Source: Mesorhizobium sp. YM1C-6-2 (GTDB taxonomy: Bacteria; Pseudomonadota; Alphaproteobacteria; Rhizobiales; Rhizobiaceae). From it: a DNA stretch of 64,000 nucleotides. Numbering within the stretch: position 1 is the stretch's first letter; every line of letters begins with the position of its first letter. The notes beneath the pieces were generated by a model. That model was not told where the DNA came from. It searched no databases and saw nothing but the letters and a program-made list of their open reading frames with translations. Made by a program: the position numbers and the translations under genes. The stretch spans positions 1 through 64,000 of the forward strand of contig NZ_RCIZ01000001.1 in the NCBI RefSeq assembly GCF_003666685.1, in the 5' to 3' direction. This document shows positions 1 through 10,885 of this stretch, in pieces.

Positions 1-1
1 G

Positions 2-1120
2 TGGCCGCGCGACGGCGTGCCGGCAAAGCCGGAGGCCTGGCTGCTGTCGGTGGCGCGCCGGCGCGGCATCGACGCGGTGCGGCGGCGGCGGACCGGCGAG
101 GAGGCGCGGCCGCATCTCGCGCTGATCGCCGAGGAGGCGGAAGCCATGCAGGCCAGGCAAAATGACATTCCCGACGAGCGTCTCCGGCTGATGTTCGCCT
201 GCGCGCATCCCGACATCGAGCCGGGCATACGCGCGCCGCTGATCCTGCAGACGCTGCTCGGCCTCGACGCGGCCGCGATCGCCTCGGCCTTCCTGGTGCA
301 GCCCTCGGCGATGGCGCAGCGGCTGGTGCGGGCGAAGGCGCGCATCCGCGAGGCAGGCATCCCGTTCCGCCTGCCCGAGCGCGAGGACCTGGCCGAGCGG
401 CTGGACGCCGTGCTGGCGGCGATCTACGCGGCCTATTCGGAAGGCTGGAGCGATCCCGCCGGCATGGACGCGCGGCGCAGCAACCTTGCCGGCGAGGCGA
501 TCTGGCTCGGCCGGCTGGCGGCGGCGCTGATGCCGGACGAGGCGGAGGCGGAAAGCCTGGTCGCGCTGATGCTGTTCGCCGAGGCGCGGCGGCCGGCGCG
601 CCGCGACGCGGCAGGACGCTACGTGCCGCTCGGCGAGCAGAGTTTCTTGCTGTGGGATTCCGGCATGATCGAGGAGGCGGAGGCGCGGTTGCGCCGGGCG
701 GCAAAACTGTCCGCAGGCGAGGAGCGGATCGGCCGCTACCAACTCGAGGCAGCGGTGCAGGCCGTGCACGCGGCGCGCCGGCTGACCGGGCGCACGGACT
801 GGGCCGCGCTGGTGACGCTCTACGACGCGCTGGCGCTATCGGGGGGATCGCCCGTGGTGGCGCTGAACCGCGCCGCGGCGGTCGCCGAGACGGTCGGGCC
901 CGAAGCGGCGCTCGCCGGGCTCGACGCGCTGGCCGAGGACCGGACCTGGTCCGGGCGGCTGGCGGACTACCAGCCCTACTGGGCGGCGCGGGCGGGGCTG
1001 CTGGCGAAGCTGGGCGATGTGCCCGCGGCGGCCCGCGCCTACGAGCGCGCGATCGGACTGGAGCGCGACCCGGCCGTGCGCGCCTTCCTGCAGGAGAAGA
1101 AGAAGGCGCTGATGCAGTGA
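2..1120 (+). CDS. ECF sigma factor with C-terminal TPR-like region (5' partial)
   Basis: The reading frame is open from the first bases of the window, so the gene begins upstream; an internal ATG at 17 is not a likely start. The retained part has the end of sigma region 2 (PEAWLLSVARRRGIDAVRRR), a region 4 helix-turn-helix (LGLDAAAIASAFLVQPSAMAQRLVRAKARIR) and a long alpha-helical tail of about 250 residues. That layout matches the ECF42-type sigma factors, usually about 400 aa and usually encoded beside a YCII/DGPF protein, which would lie outside the window. Family assignment is firm; targets are unknown. A full-length relative occurs at 49275-50543. Confidence 0.85.
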   Translation, partial: WPRDGVPAKPEAWLLSVARRRGIDAVRRRRTGEEARPHLALIAEEAEAMQARQNDIPDERLRLMFACAHPDIEPGIRAPLILQTLLGLDAAAIASAFLVQPSAMAQRLVRAKARIREAGIPFRLPEREDLAERLDAVLAAIYAAYSEGWSDPAGMDARRSNLAGEAIWLGRLAAALMPDEAEAESLVALMLFAEARRPARRDAAGRYVPLGEQSFLLWDSGMIEEAEARLRRAAKLSAGEERIGRYQLEAAVQAVHAARRLTGRTDWAALVTLYDALALSGGSPVVALNRAAAVAETVGPEAALAGLDALAEDRTWSGRLADYQPYWAARAGLLAKLGDVPAAARAYERAIGLERDPAVRAFLQEKKKALMQ

Positions 1121-1126
1121 GGCCGC

Positions 1127-1588
1127 TCACCCGCCGGCTGCTTCCGCCTTCTCCCGCGCCGCGTCCTTCTCCGCCGCGTGGTCGAACCAGGCGGGATAAT
1201 AGTGCTTGAAGACGGCCAGGAGGCCGCTGAGAACGACGCCCGCCCGGTCGATGGAGGACATCTTTATGCCGCCCTGGCAGACGCCGGCTTCGTCCTCGTC
1301 GATATACATGTGGCAGCGGCCGCTGCGGCACTCCCGTTTGCGGCAGCGCGCCGGGGCGCCGTCGACCTCCTGCACATGGCGGAGGATGGCGAGCAGCAGC
1401 TCGGCCAGCTCCATGCCGGCATAGAGCCGGCCGTCCTCGTCATAGGCGTAGGCGCTGCCCCAATCGTCATGGCCCGCCAGCGTGCGGCGGATGTACTCGC
1501 GCTCCTCCTCCTCGAGTTCGTCAAAACGCAGGCGGGGCTGTCTGCCGACGGGCGGCGGCGGGGCGGGTTTCGGTCTTCTCCTGGTCAT
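1127..1588 (-). CDS. hypothetical protein with Cys cluster
   Basis: 153 aa, not recognised. The ATG at 1588 is chosen because AAGGAG lies just upstream; the frame extends further 5' but that part is Arg/Pro-rich and looks non-coding. The protein has a basic, Pro-rich N-terminus (PKPAPPPP), an acidic helix (DELEEEEREYIRR), and a Cys group (CRKRECRSGRC, then VCQGG) that could bind a metal, although no known zinc motif is matched. The end is Ala/Glu/Lys-rich. It is convergent with the sigma factor gene and 6 bp from it. Confidence 0.6.
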   Translation of the reverse strand: MTRRRPKPAPPPPVGRQPRLRFDELEEEEREYIRRTLAGHDDWGSAYAYDEDGRLYAGMELAELLLAILRHVQEVDGAPARCRKRECRSGRCHMYIDEDEAGVCQGGIKMSSIDRAGVVLSGLLAVFKHYYPAWFDHAAEKDAAREKAEAAGG

Positions 1589-2478
1589 GCGCGTGCTCCT
1601 TTTTCTAGGGTTGGGATTTGCCGGGGGCCGCCGGGCTTCCGGCGTGCGCGGTCGTCGCCACGCTCGCCGAAGCGCCTGGCCGTTGTCCCGATCGGCCGGC
1701 GGCCTTTCGGGGAGGATGATGAAGTCGGGAAGCGACGCCCGGGCCCGCACCATCTGTTTTAGTTTGCGGCGCGGTTTCCCAAGCGTCGCCGGCGTTCTTG
1801 CCCTACCTGGAGGGGACGCAGAATCGTTTCACCGCGCGACCTCGGTCAGGGCCCGGACCTCGGGGCTCATCACCCAGCCGCGCCACCTCCGCGCGACCGA
1901 TCCGGCGCCGCCGCCCTCCCCGTCATCCGGTTCATGACCCGGGTTCCCGCGAGGGCGGTGACGTCGATTATGGGGGAGGTTTTGGGGGGGTGGAGAAAGC
2001 TGGGTGAAAATTTTTTGAGGGGCGCGGCCCTTATCTCTCCCTTTGCGGGAGAGAAAGCGATTTCAACATCTTAGCTGGAGCGTGAGCGGAGGCTAAGTGT
2101 TGGAAATCGCAAGAGAGGGGATTTGTTTCGTCCACGCCGCGGACCCCCTCTCTTGCAAATTCCAAGGACTTGGCTGCGCCAAGCCCAGGAATTTGCTTCC
2201 TCCCCCGCAAGGGGGGAGATAGGGCGCTGCGTCGCCGCAGCGGTTAATCGCCGAGGTCGGGATTTGCATCGAACTCGCCCTGGAACCTCTGCGGAAACCG
2301 TGCCCATCAGAGGGAACCCGCGCCCGCGTATCAGTGGTGCAACTCATGCGGCGCTGGCGATTTGAGCGGCGACGGCGACGCGCGTTATCTCCCCCCGTGC
2401 GGGGGAGAAAGGATTTTCTCGATCTTGGCGAAGCCAAGTCGTTAGAAAATCCAAGAGAGGGGAACCCTCGTAAAGCGC
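1589..2478. repeat. Intergenic palindromic repeat block
   Basis: No convincing gene lies in this 890-bp stretch. It holds three related copies of a palindromic element at about 2031-2120, 2143-2224 (opposite orientation) and 2386-2462. Each has a CTCTCCC/CCCCC...GGGGGAGA end, a middle containing the sense or inverse of CTTGGC-AAGCC or a diverged form, and an AAGAGAGGGG end. ORFs across it (2071-2307, 2334-2720) are composition artefacts. The copies resemble the short MITE-like or REP-like elements common between genes in Mesorhizobium-group genomes. That likeness is from memory, not a search. Confidence 0.7.
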
Positions 2479-2841
2479 CTACCCCTCGCCCTGCCTGCCC
2501 CGCGCTTCCTGCAGGATCGCCAGGCACACGCCGTCGATATTCTTCAGCACCTCGTCGTTCCAGAGCCGCAGCACGCGAAACCCCGCCGCCTCGAAATGGC
2601 GGTCGCGGACGGCGTCGCGCGCCGACTCCGCATGCCGGCCGCCGTCGACCTCGACGATCAGCCGCGCCTCGAAGCAGACGAAATCGATTATGTAGCCGTC
2701 GAGCGGAACCTGCCGCTTGAACTTCAGCCCGCCGAGCTGTTTGCCGCGCAGCGCCTGCCACAGCACGTTCTCGGCATTGGTCGAATCGGCCCGCATCGCG
2801 CGGGCGAAGGCGCGGTGGGACGGCGGGACGGGCTGGCGCAA
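2479..2841 (-). CDS. DUF559 domain endonuclease-like protein
   Basis: 120 aa, nearly all one DUF559 domain, a small fold related to very-short-patch-repair (Vsr) and restriction nucleases. Diagnostic stretches are AENVLWQALRGKQLGG, the FKRQVPLDGYIIDF strand with a likely catalytic Asp, and the LIVEVDGGRH core, followed by RDRHFEAAGFRVLRLWN. The length is normal for stand-alone members. Catalytic activity and biological role of the family are not settled. It stands alone, pointing away from the CBASS genes across a 143-bp gap. Confidence 0.85.
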   Translation of the reverse strand: MRQPVPPSHRAFARAMRADSTNAENVLWQALRGKQLGGLKFKRQVPLDGYIIDFVCFEARLIVEVDGGRHAESARDAVRDRHFEAAGFRVLRLWNDEVLKNIDGVCLAILQEARGRQGEG

Positions 2842-2863
2842 AATGGATCCTCACAAACTCATA

Positions 2864-2880
2864 CGTTTCGATCCGAAACG
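2864..2880. promoter_or_regulatory. 17-bp inverted repeat upstream of the DUF559 gene
   Basis: CGTTTCG-ATC-CGAAACG: perfect 7-bp arms around a 3-bp centre, 23 bp upstream of the DUF559 start and about 105 bp upstream of the CD-NTase start. It has operator-like size and symmetry. No regulator is assigned. Confidence 0.35.
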
Positions 2881-2910
2881 CCTACGCAAACGCGTACCGA
2901 CAACCCCTAG

Positions 2911-2925
2911 GTTCACATTTTGTTC
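2911..2925 (+). promoter_or_regulatory. Candidate LexA (SOS) box before the CBASS operon
   Basis: GTTC-N7-GTTC with spacer ACATTTT, a perfect match to the alphaproteobacterial LexA consensus (GTTCN7GTTC). It sits 59 bp before the TTG start of the CD-NTase gene, in the only intergenic space upstream of that operon. A fixed 8-base pattern is expected about twice by chance in 64 kb on two strands, so position rather than match quality is the argument. Confidence 0.5.
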
Positions 2926-2984
2926 GACCGGCCTTGCGTAAACAGGATAAGCTTACGAACGAATCGGTTTGCTAGGGGCTACTA

Positions 2985-4430
2985 TTGAAACTTGTTGATA
3001 TATTCACGGACTTTCTGCGCGATACCGTCAACCTAAATCAAACCCGCATCGATCGTTTGGAGGAAAATATCCAAGCTTTGCAATCTTTCATTCGGAAGTC
3101 CAATTGGACTCCCAGGATTAAAGGGTTTGAAGAGCAAGGCTCCTGGGCGCATGACACAATCATTAAGCCGGTAGACGGAGGTGAGTTTGATGCCGACTTG
3201 TTGGTTATGGTTGATCCGGTAGAGGGCTGGAGCGCTAGTGATTACGTTAAAACTTTGGGGCAGCAATTTAGTCAAAGTGAGCTGTATGCCGATAAATGCA
3301 AGGTCTGGGACTATTGCGTCACTATAACTTACGCTGGGGATCGAAAGGTCGATATAGCTCCGTGCGTCGCTAGCCGCGTCTCAGAAATATCTTTAGAAGT
3401 CTGCAACAAAAAAGAAAACACTTTTGAGAGGAGCGAGCCAGTTGAATACACGAAATGGCTGAAGGAGAGAAACGACTATTCGGGATTGAATTCGTTTAGG
3501 AAGGCCACAAGGTTAATTAAATATTTGAGAGATATTAAGACGAGATTTACGTGCTCTTCAGTCCTGCTAACAACTTTACTTGGAAAACAAATTGAGTGGT
3601 TTGACAAAGGAACAAGTGATTTTTCTGATACCCCGACCACTCTGAGAACGATCTTTGCTCGACTGGATGACTGGTTACAGGAACGACCATACAAACCTCG
3701 CGTAGAGAACCCAAAACTTTCGACGGAGGACTTCGCAGGTAGCTGGACGGAAGACCAATACCGTAATTTCCGTAGCTTCATCCATAAGTATCGAGGATGG
3801 ATCGACGACGCTTACCAAATGGAAGGGCGGTCAGAGAGCATAGCTGCCTGGCGTAAAGTGTTTGGTGACGATTTCGCGAAGGGGGAAGAGATCAAAGCTG
3901 TTAAATCGACTTTGGAGGAGGCTTCAGGGGTAAAGTCTCTGTTGCTCGCATCCGCAGCGCATCTCGACGGCTTGGTCGATGTGGTTCAAAAGTTTGGCCT
4001 TTCAATACTTCCTGGCAATTTTAATCGGCCTTCTCACATGCAATCGCCGCCGTGGAAGCAACTCGCGTCTCCGTCGAGCAATGTAACCGTCATTGCAGTA
4101 TGGCATCGTGGACAACATAGCTCCTACGGTAGAGCGGTTCTCCCCGGCGATGTTCTTCCACGAAACGGCGGGCTTTGGTTCGACGCTAAAGTTAACGCAG
4201 GTCAGACAGTACCTTCGGGTTATCGAGTTCAGTGGAGGATAACCAACACCGGAGCTATGGCATTTGCGCGGCGTCAGTTGCGAGGTGGATTCTATCCGCC
4301 GACAATTGGGAGTCGACTCTGGGAGTCTCTCGAATATCGGGGCGTACACATCGCCGAGGCGTTTATTATACGCATGTCGGACGATGTTCTTGTGGCGCAA
4401 AGCGCGCCCTTCAATGTGGTTATCGAGTGA
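2985..4430 (+). CDS. CBASS CD-NTase (SMODS nucleotidyltransferase with AGS-C sensor)
   Basis: 481 aa. The N-terminal domain is a cGAS/DncV-like nucleotidyltransferase: GS at residues 52-53 (QGSWAHDT), metal-binding Asp69 and Asp71 (EFDADLLVMV), and the third Asp at 123 (KVDIAPCVA). Residues about 366-481 match the adenylyl/guanylyl cyclase and SMODS C-terminal sensor (AGS-C) domain, with VIAVWHRGQ, RVQWRITNTG, LRGGFYP and ESLEYRGVHIAEAFI. Such enzymes make cyclic oligonucleotides on phage infection and activate the neighbouring effector. The start is TTG at 2985, preceded by AGGGG 6 nt upstream. Base composition is clearly AT-richer than its neighbours, which suggests transfer. The nucleotide product cannot be read from sequence. 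Confidence 0.9.
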   Translation: MKLVDIFTDFLRDTVNLNQTRIDRLEENIQALQSFIRKSNWTPRIKGFEEQGSWAHDTIIKPVDGGEFDADLLVMVDPVEGWSASDYVKTLGQQFSQSELYADKCKVWDYCVTITYAGDRKVDIAPCVASRVSEISLEVCNKKENTFERSEPVEYTKWLKERNDYSGLNSFRKATRLIKYLRDIKTRFTCSSVLLTTLLGKQIEWFDKGTSDFSDTPTTLRTIFARLDDWLQERPYKPRVENPKLSTEDFAGSWTEDQYRNFRSFIHKYRGWIDDAYQMEGRSESIAAWRKVFGDDFAKGEEIKAVKSTLEEASGVKSLLLASAAHLDGLVDVVQKFGLSILPGNFNRPSHMQSPPWKQLASPSSNVTVIAVWHRGQHSSYGRAVLPGDVLPRNGGLWFDAKVNAGQTVPSGYRVQWRITNTGAMAFARRQLRGGFYPPTIGSRLWESLEYRGVHIAEAFIIRMSDDVLVAQSAPFNVVIE

Positions 4431-4445
4431 GCGGGGGCGACACGA

Positions 4446-5213
4446 ATGCGAAGCGATCCCATTGCCGAGAATTACTATAAACCTTTGATCCAAGCGGAAG
4501 TCTGGTCGGATTTTCTTTTTTATCTGGCCGCAGCCACTTCCATTGCCGCAATGCTGGTTAGCGGAGAAATCTACCCAACATTCAACGGCCTCATTCAGAT
4601 CGTTTTTGTAATATCTGTAATTTTTATATTCGTAATTGGAGTGGTCAACCGCCTCTATCTCAGCCCTCGTGCAGAGGAAAAGAGGCGGGAAGACTTATTG
4701 TCAAATTCATTTGACGTAAATCTTACTCATGAGAATACGGTTGGTTATTTCAACAACGATCAGAAGAACCCTATTAAGAGATTAGCAGCTTCAGTCATGG
4801 AGAGCAGCTACTTTACAGCCAAAATAACGAAGGAAATGCTATTTAGGGAGCGGCTGCGAGTTGGTATTTACTCGATCATCTGGTTGGTGTCCGCCCTGCT
4901 GCGTACCACCGACCTAAGCATAATCGCTGTAGGTGCACAGGTGCTGTTCGGAGAGCAAATCCTATTTAGATGGTTCCGACTTGAGTGGCTCAGACACAGA
5001 AGTGAGCAAACTTACAAGGCGATTCAAAGACTGCTCACAACTGCAAGAACCTTAAACAAACCGAGTTCACACGCGCAGGTTTTGGAATGGTTCGCGATCT
5101 ATGAGACATCAAAATCGAATGCGTCGATGACGCTATCTAATCGGATATTCCAAAAACGAAACGAGGCGCTTTCGCAGGACTGGGAGAAGATTCGCCGAGG
5201 ATTGGGCTTGTAG
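4446..5213 (+). CDS. CBASS S-4TM-type membrane effector
   Basis: 255 aa, starting 15 bp after the CD-NTase gene and surely co-transcribed. Two hydrophobic hairpins are visible: residues about 22-42 and 46-68, then, after a soluble stretch of about 75 residues, about 141-158 and 159-180. A charged C-terminal tail follows. This 2+2 layout next to a SMODS enzyme matches the SMODS-associated 4TM (S-4TM) effector family, predicted to disrupt the inner membrane when it binds the nucleotide signal. No protease, nuclease, SAVED or patatin motif is present. The operon lacks the ancillary cap2/cap3 genes, so it is a minimal (type I-like) CBASS. Confidence 0.75.
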   Translation: MRSDPIAENYYKPLIQAEVWSDFLFYLAAATSIAAMLVSGEIYPTFNGLIQIVFVISVIFIFVIGVVNRLYLSPRAEEKRREDLLSNSFDVNLTHENTVGYFNNDQKNPIKRLAASVMESSYFTAKITKEMLFRERLRVGIYSIIWLVSALLRTTDLSIIAVGAQVLFGEQILFRWFRLEWLRHRSEQTYKAIQRLLTTARTLNKPSSHAQVLEWFAIYETSKSNASMTLSNRIFQKRNEALSQDWEKIRRGLGL

Positions 5214-5217
5214 TGCC

Positions 5218-7497
<2,280 letters not shown>

Positions 7498-7639
7498 GCG
7501 AAATATCCCCTCCCAGGGAATGCTGTCTGTGGGAAGCAGCTTTGTTTTTGTGGAGCGTTCGGGATTAAGGCTACACTTCGCCACTGTAAACCGCCAACAA
7601 GGCGGGGGCAGCGGATTTTGCCGCAAACGGAAGCAACAG

Positions 7640-10339
7640 GTGAACGACGAGACGCCGATCAAGCGCGAGACTGCCCAGCCGGCGGCGACGCCGATGATGG
7701 AGCAGTATGTGGAGATCAAGGCGGCGAACCCGGATTCGCTGCTGTTCTACCGCATGGGCGATTTCTACGAGCTGTTCTTCGGCGATGCCGAGGAGGCGAG
7801 CCGCGCGCTCGGCATCGTGCTCACCAAGCGCGGCAAGCATCTCGGGCAGGACATTCCGATGTGCGGCGTGCCGGTGCATGCCGCCGACGACTATCTGCAG
7901 AAGCTGATCGCGCTGGGGTTCCGCGTCGCGGTGTGCGAGCAGGTCGAGGACCCGGCCGAGGCGAAGAAGCGCGGCTCGAAGTCGGTGGTGAAGCGCGACG
8001 TGGTCAGGCTGGTGACGCCCGGCACGATCACCGAGGAGAAGCTGCTTTCGCCCGCCGAGTCGAGTTTCCTGATGGCGCTCGGCCGCGTGAAGGGCGCCGG
8101 CGACAATTCATATGCGCTCGCCTGGACGGAGATCTCGACCGGCGCGTTCCGGGTGGCCGAGACCAGTGCCGAGCGCCTGCTGTCCGACGTGCTGCGCGTC
8201 GACCCCCGTGAGCTGATCGTCGCCGACAGCGTGTTTTACGACGAGGAACTCAAAGCGACCTTCGACGTGCTCGGCCGGGTGGCGAACCCGCAGCCGGCGC
8301 AGCTCTTCGACAGTTCCGCCGCGGCAAGCCGCGTCGCGCGCTTCTACGGCATCGCGACGCCCGACAGTTTCGGCAGCTTCAGCCGCGCGGAACTGTCGGC
8401 CATCTCGGCGACAATAGCCTATGTCGAGAAGACGCAGATCGCCGAGCGGCCGCCGCTCGATTTCCCCGAGCGCGAGGAGAACGGCGCGACGCTCTTCATC
8501 GACCCGGCGACGCGCGCCAACCTCGAACTGATGCGCACGCTGTCGGGCAGCCGCGACGGCTCGCTGTTCCGCGCCATCGACCGCACGGTGACCGGCGGCG
8601 GCGCGAGGCTTCTGGCGGACCGGCTGACCGCGCCGCTGACCGACCCCGCCGCGATCAACCGGCGGCTGGATTCGGTTTCCTTCTTCCTCGCCGAGACGAG
8701 ATTGTGCGAGGCGCTGCGGCTCTCGCTGAAGGGCGTTGCCGACATGCCGCGCGCGCTGACCCGGCTGGCGCTCAACCGAGGCGGCCCGCGCGACCTCGGC
8801 GCGCTGCGCGCCGGCTTCGCCGCGGCCGGCGAGATCGCGACGCTGTTCGCGAATGCGCCGCTGACCGATGAGTTGATGCAGGCAATGCGGGCGATCGCGG
8901 CGCTGCCGAAAGAATTCGCTGGGCATCTGGAGGAGGCGCTCGCCGAAGAGCTGCCGCTGCTGAAGCGCGACGGCGGTTTCCTGCGCGAAGGCTATGACGG
9001 CGACCTCGACGAGGCGCGCGGACTGGCGACGGAGTCGCGGCGCGTGATCCTCGGCATGGAGCGCGACCTCCAGGAGGAGACCGGCATCCGCTCGCTGAAG
9101 ATCCGGCACAACAATGTGCTTGGCTATTACATCGAGGTGACGGCCAATCATCAGGCCGCGATGAACGGCACCGACGAATTGAAGGGCCGCTTCATCCATC
9201 GCCAGACGATGGCGAACGCGATGCGCTTCACCACGACCGGGCTTGCAGGGCTGGAAAGCAAGATCGCCAATGCCGCCGATCGCGCGCTGACCATCGAGCT
9301 CGCTGCCTTCGAGCGGCTGGTGACGGAGGCGGTCGCAGCGGCGGAAGAAATCCGCGCGGGGGCGCAGGCGCTCAGCGTGCTCGACGTGTCGGCTGCGCTC
9401 GCCTGTCTCGCGCTGGCCGAGGACTATGCGCGTCCCCTCGTGGACGACAGCCTCGCCTTCGCCATCGAAGCCGGGCGGCACCCTGTCGTGGAGCAGGCGC
9501 TGCGCCGGCAGGCCGAGGCGCCCTTCGTCGCCAATGACTGCGACCTCTCGCCGGAGGACGGCGGCAGGAACGGCGCGATCTGGCTGCTGACCGGCCCGAA
9601 CATGGGCGGTAAATCCACCTTCCTGCGCCAGAACGCGCTGATCGCCATCCTGGCGCAGATGGGTTCCTACGTGCCCGCGCGGTCGGCCCATATCGGCGTA
9701 GTCGACCGGCTGTTCAGCCGCGTCGGCGCGTCGGACGACCTGGCGCGGGGGCGCTCGACCTTCATGGTCGAGATGGTGGAGACGGCGGCGATCCTCAACC
9801 AGGCCGGCGAGAGGAGCCTCGTCATCCTCGACGAGATCGGGCGCGGCACCGCGACCTTCGACGGCCTGTCGATCGCCTGGGCGGCGGTGGAATATCTGCA
9901 CGAGAAGAACAAGGCGCGTGCGATCTTCGCCACGCATTTCCACGAGATGACGGCGCTCGCCGGAAAATTGAGCCGGCTTCACAATGTGACGATGCGCGTG
10001 AAGGAATGGGAAGGCGACGTGGTCTTCCTGCACGAGGTGGCAAAGGGCGCGGCCGACCGCAGCTACGGCGTGCAGGTGGCCAGGCTTGCCGGCCTGCCGG
10101 CGGCGGTTGTTGCGCGCGCGAAGGACGTTCTGGCGCAGCTCGAAAGCGGCGAGACCGCCAACAAGGCGGAAAAACTGATCGACGACCTGCCGCTGTTTTC
10201 GGCCGCGCTCCGCCGCGAGGCGCCGGCGGCTGCGAAGAGCGATCCGGTGGCGGAGGCGCTGGCCGGCATCAACCCGGACGAGATGTCGCCGAAGGAGGCG
10301 CTGGAAGCGCTTTATCGGCTGAAGGGGCTGGGGAAGTAG
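7640..10339 (+). CDS. mutS: DNA mismatch repair ATPase MutS
   Basis: 899 aa. It recognises mismatches and small loops and recruits MutL. The mismatch-binding Phe-X-Glu motif is FYEL near residue 40, in [14 protein letters not shown]. Connector, lever and clamp domains follow, with a C-terminal ABC ATPase: Walker [10 protein letters not shown] near residue 653, Walker [12 protein letters not shown] near 733. The start is taken as GTG at 7640; an internal ATG (MMEQYVEIK) is possible but would drop about 18 conserved-length residues, and the upstream frame to 7394 overlaps maeB. No mutL is nearby. Confidence 0.95.
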   Translation: MNDETPIKRETAQPAATPMMEQYVEIKAANPDSLLFYRMGDFYELFFGDAEEASRALGIVLTKRGKHLGQDIPMCGVPVHAADDYLQKLIALGFRVAVCEQVEDPAEAKKRGSKSVVKRDVVRLVTPGTITEEKLLSPAESSFLMALGRVKGAGDNSYALAWTEISTGAFRVAETSAERLLSDVLRVDPRELIVADSVFYDEELKATFDVLGRVANPQPAQLFDSSAAASRVARFYGIATPDSFGSFSRAELSAISATIAYVEKTQIAERPPLDFPEREENGATLFIDPATRANLELMRTLSGSRDGSLFRAIDRTVTGGGARLLADRLTAPLTDPAAINRRLDSVSFFLAETRLCEALRLSLKGVADMPRALTRLALNRGGPRDLGALRAGFAAAGEIATLFANAPLTDELMQAMRAIAALPKEFAGHLEEALAEELPLLKRDGGFLREGYDGDLDEARGLATESRRVILGMERDLQEETGIRSLKIRHNNVLGYYIEVTANHQAAMNGTDELKGRFIHRQTMANAMRFTTTGLAGLESKIANAADRALTIELAAFERLVTEAVAAAEEIRAGAQALSVLDVSAALACLALAEDYARPLVDDSLAFAIEAGRHPVVEQALRRQAEAPFVANDCDLSPEDGGRNGAIWLLTGPNMGGKSTFLRQNALIAILAQMGSYVPARSAHIGVVDRLFSRVGASDDLARGRSTFMVEMVETAAILNQAGERSLVILDEIGRGTATFDGLSIAWAAVEYLHEKNKARAIFATHFHEMTALAGKLSRLHNVTMRVKEWEGDVVFLHEVAKGAADRSYGVQVARLAGLPAAVVARAKDVLAQLESGETANKAEKLIDDLPLFSAALRREAPAAAKSDPVAEALAGINPDEMSPKEALEALYRLKGLGK

Positions 10340-10360
10340 GTGGAGCGAGAGTGTCCGTAA

Positions 10361-10884
10361 TCAAGTGCGGCGCGTAAACTGAACCAACGAAACCCTTGCG
10401 GCAATGTGTTTTACGGTCGCGTAGACGATAGTCCCCTCAGCGTCTTCAAGTTCGATAGGTTCATTGACTACAAATGTTGCAGGCTGCTCTTTCCGCCGTC
10501 GATCGCAATGTTTCCGCGTAGAGATAGGTCCGTCGCGACGTGTCCAAATCAGATTGAGCCTTCCCTTCAGTCCCGGAATGTACCCGGTGCTATGCATGCT
10601 GACCGAGCCGACGTTGTCGATGCGCGGAGGGCGATCTCAATGCCTTCGGATGGATCAACCTTTTCAATTATGGTGGCAGGGAAAGCCGAATGAGCTGCCA
10701 AGAGACGGAACAGACGCCTTGTTTTTATCTCAAGCGAGCACTTACCTTCCTTATCGGTCTTGACGTCAAGCGTAGTGCCATTGTCGGCTGGCAGCTTCGC
10801 TGACAATGGCGCGGCTGCCAACAGCCACATCGACGGCGGCCGTGAGGGCCGCCGAAAGACCTCAATAGACTCCAAAGCCCTCAC
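10361..10884 (-). pseudogene. Probable frameshifted hypothetical gene
   Basis: Two overlapping minus-strand frames look like halves of one protein. The first (10884 down to about 10620) reads through KVDPSEGIEIALR. The second continues without a natural start as IDNVGSVSMHSTGYIPG and ends at 10361 with ARVSLVQFTRRT. Adding one base near 10620-10630 would join them into about 170 aa of beta-rich sequence. The family is not recognised. Base composition is lower in GC than the flanks. It follows the efflux pump gene in the same direction after 1 bp. A 9-bp inverted repeat (10777-10785/10802-10810) lies inside the first half. It could instead be two small genes or non-coding. Confidence 0.35.
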
Positions 10885-10885
10885 C

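Noticed and set aside
2071-2854. Several 78- to 253-aa frames across the repeat block
   Set aside because: They are built from palindromic repeats; only the DUF559 frame at 2479-2841 has family similarity.
8108-10033. 641-aa open frame on the - strand
   Set aside because: Antisense shadow of mutS with no domain-like sequence.
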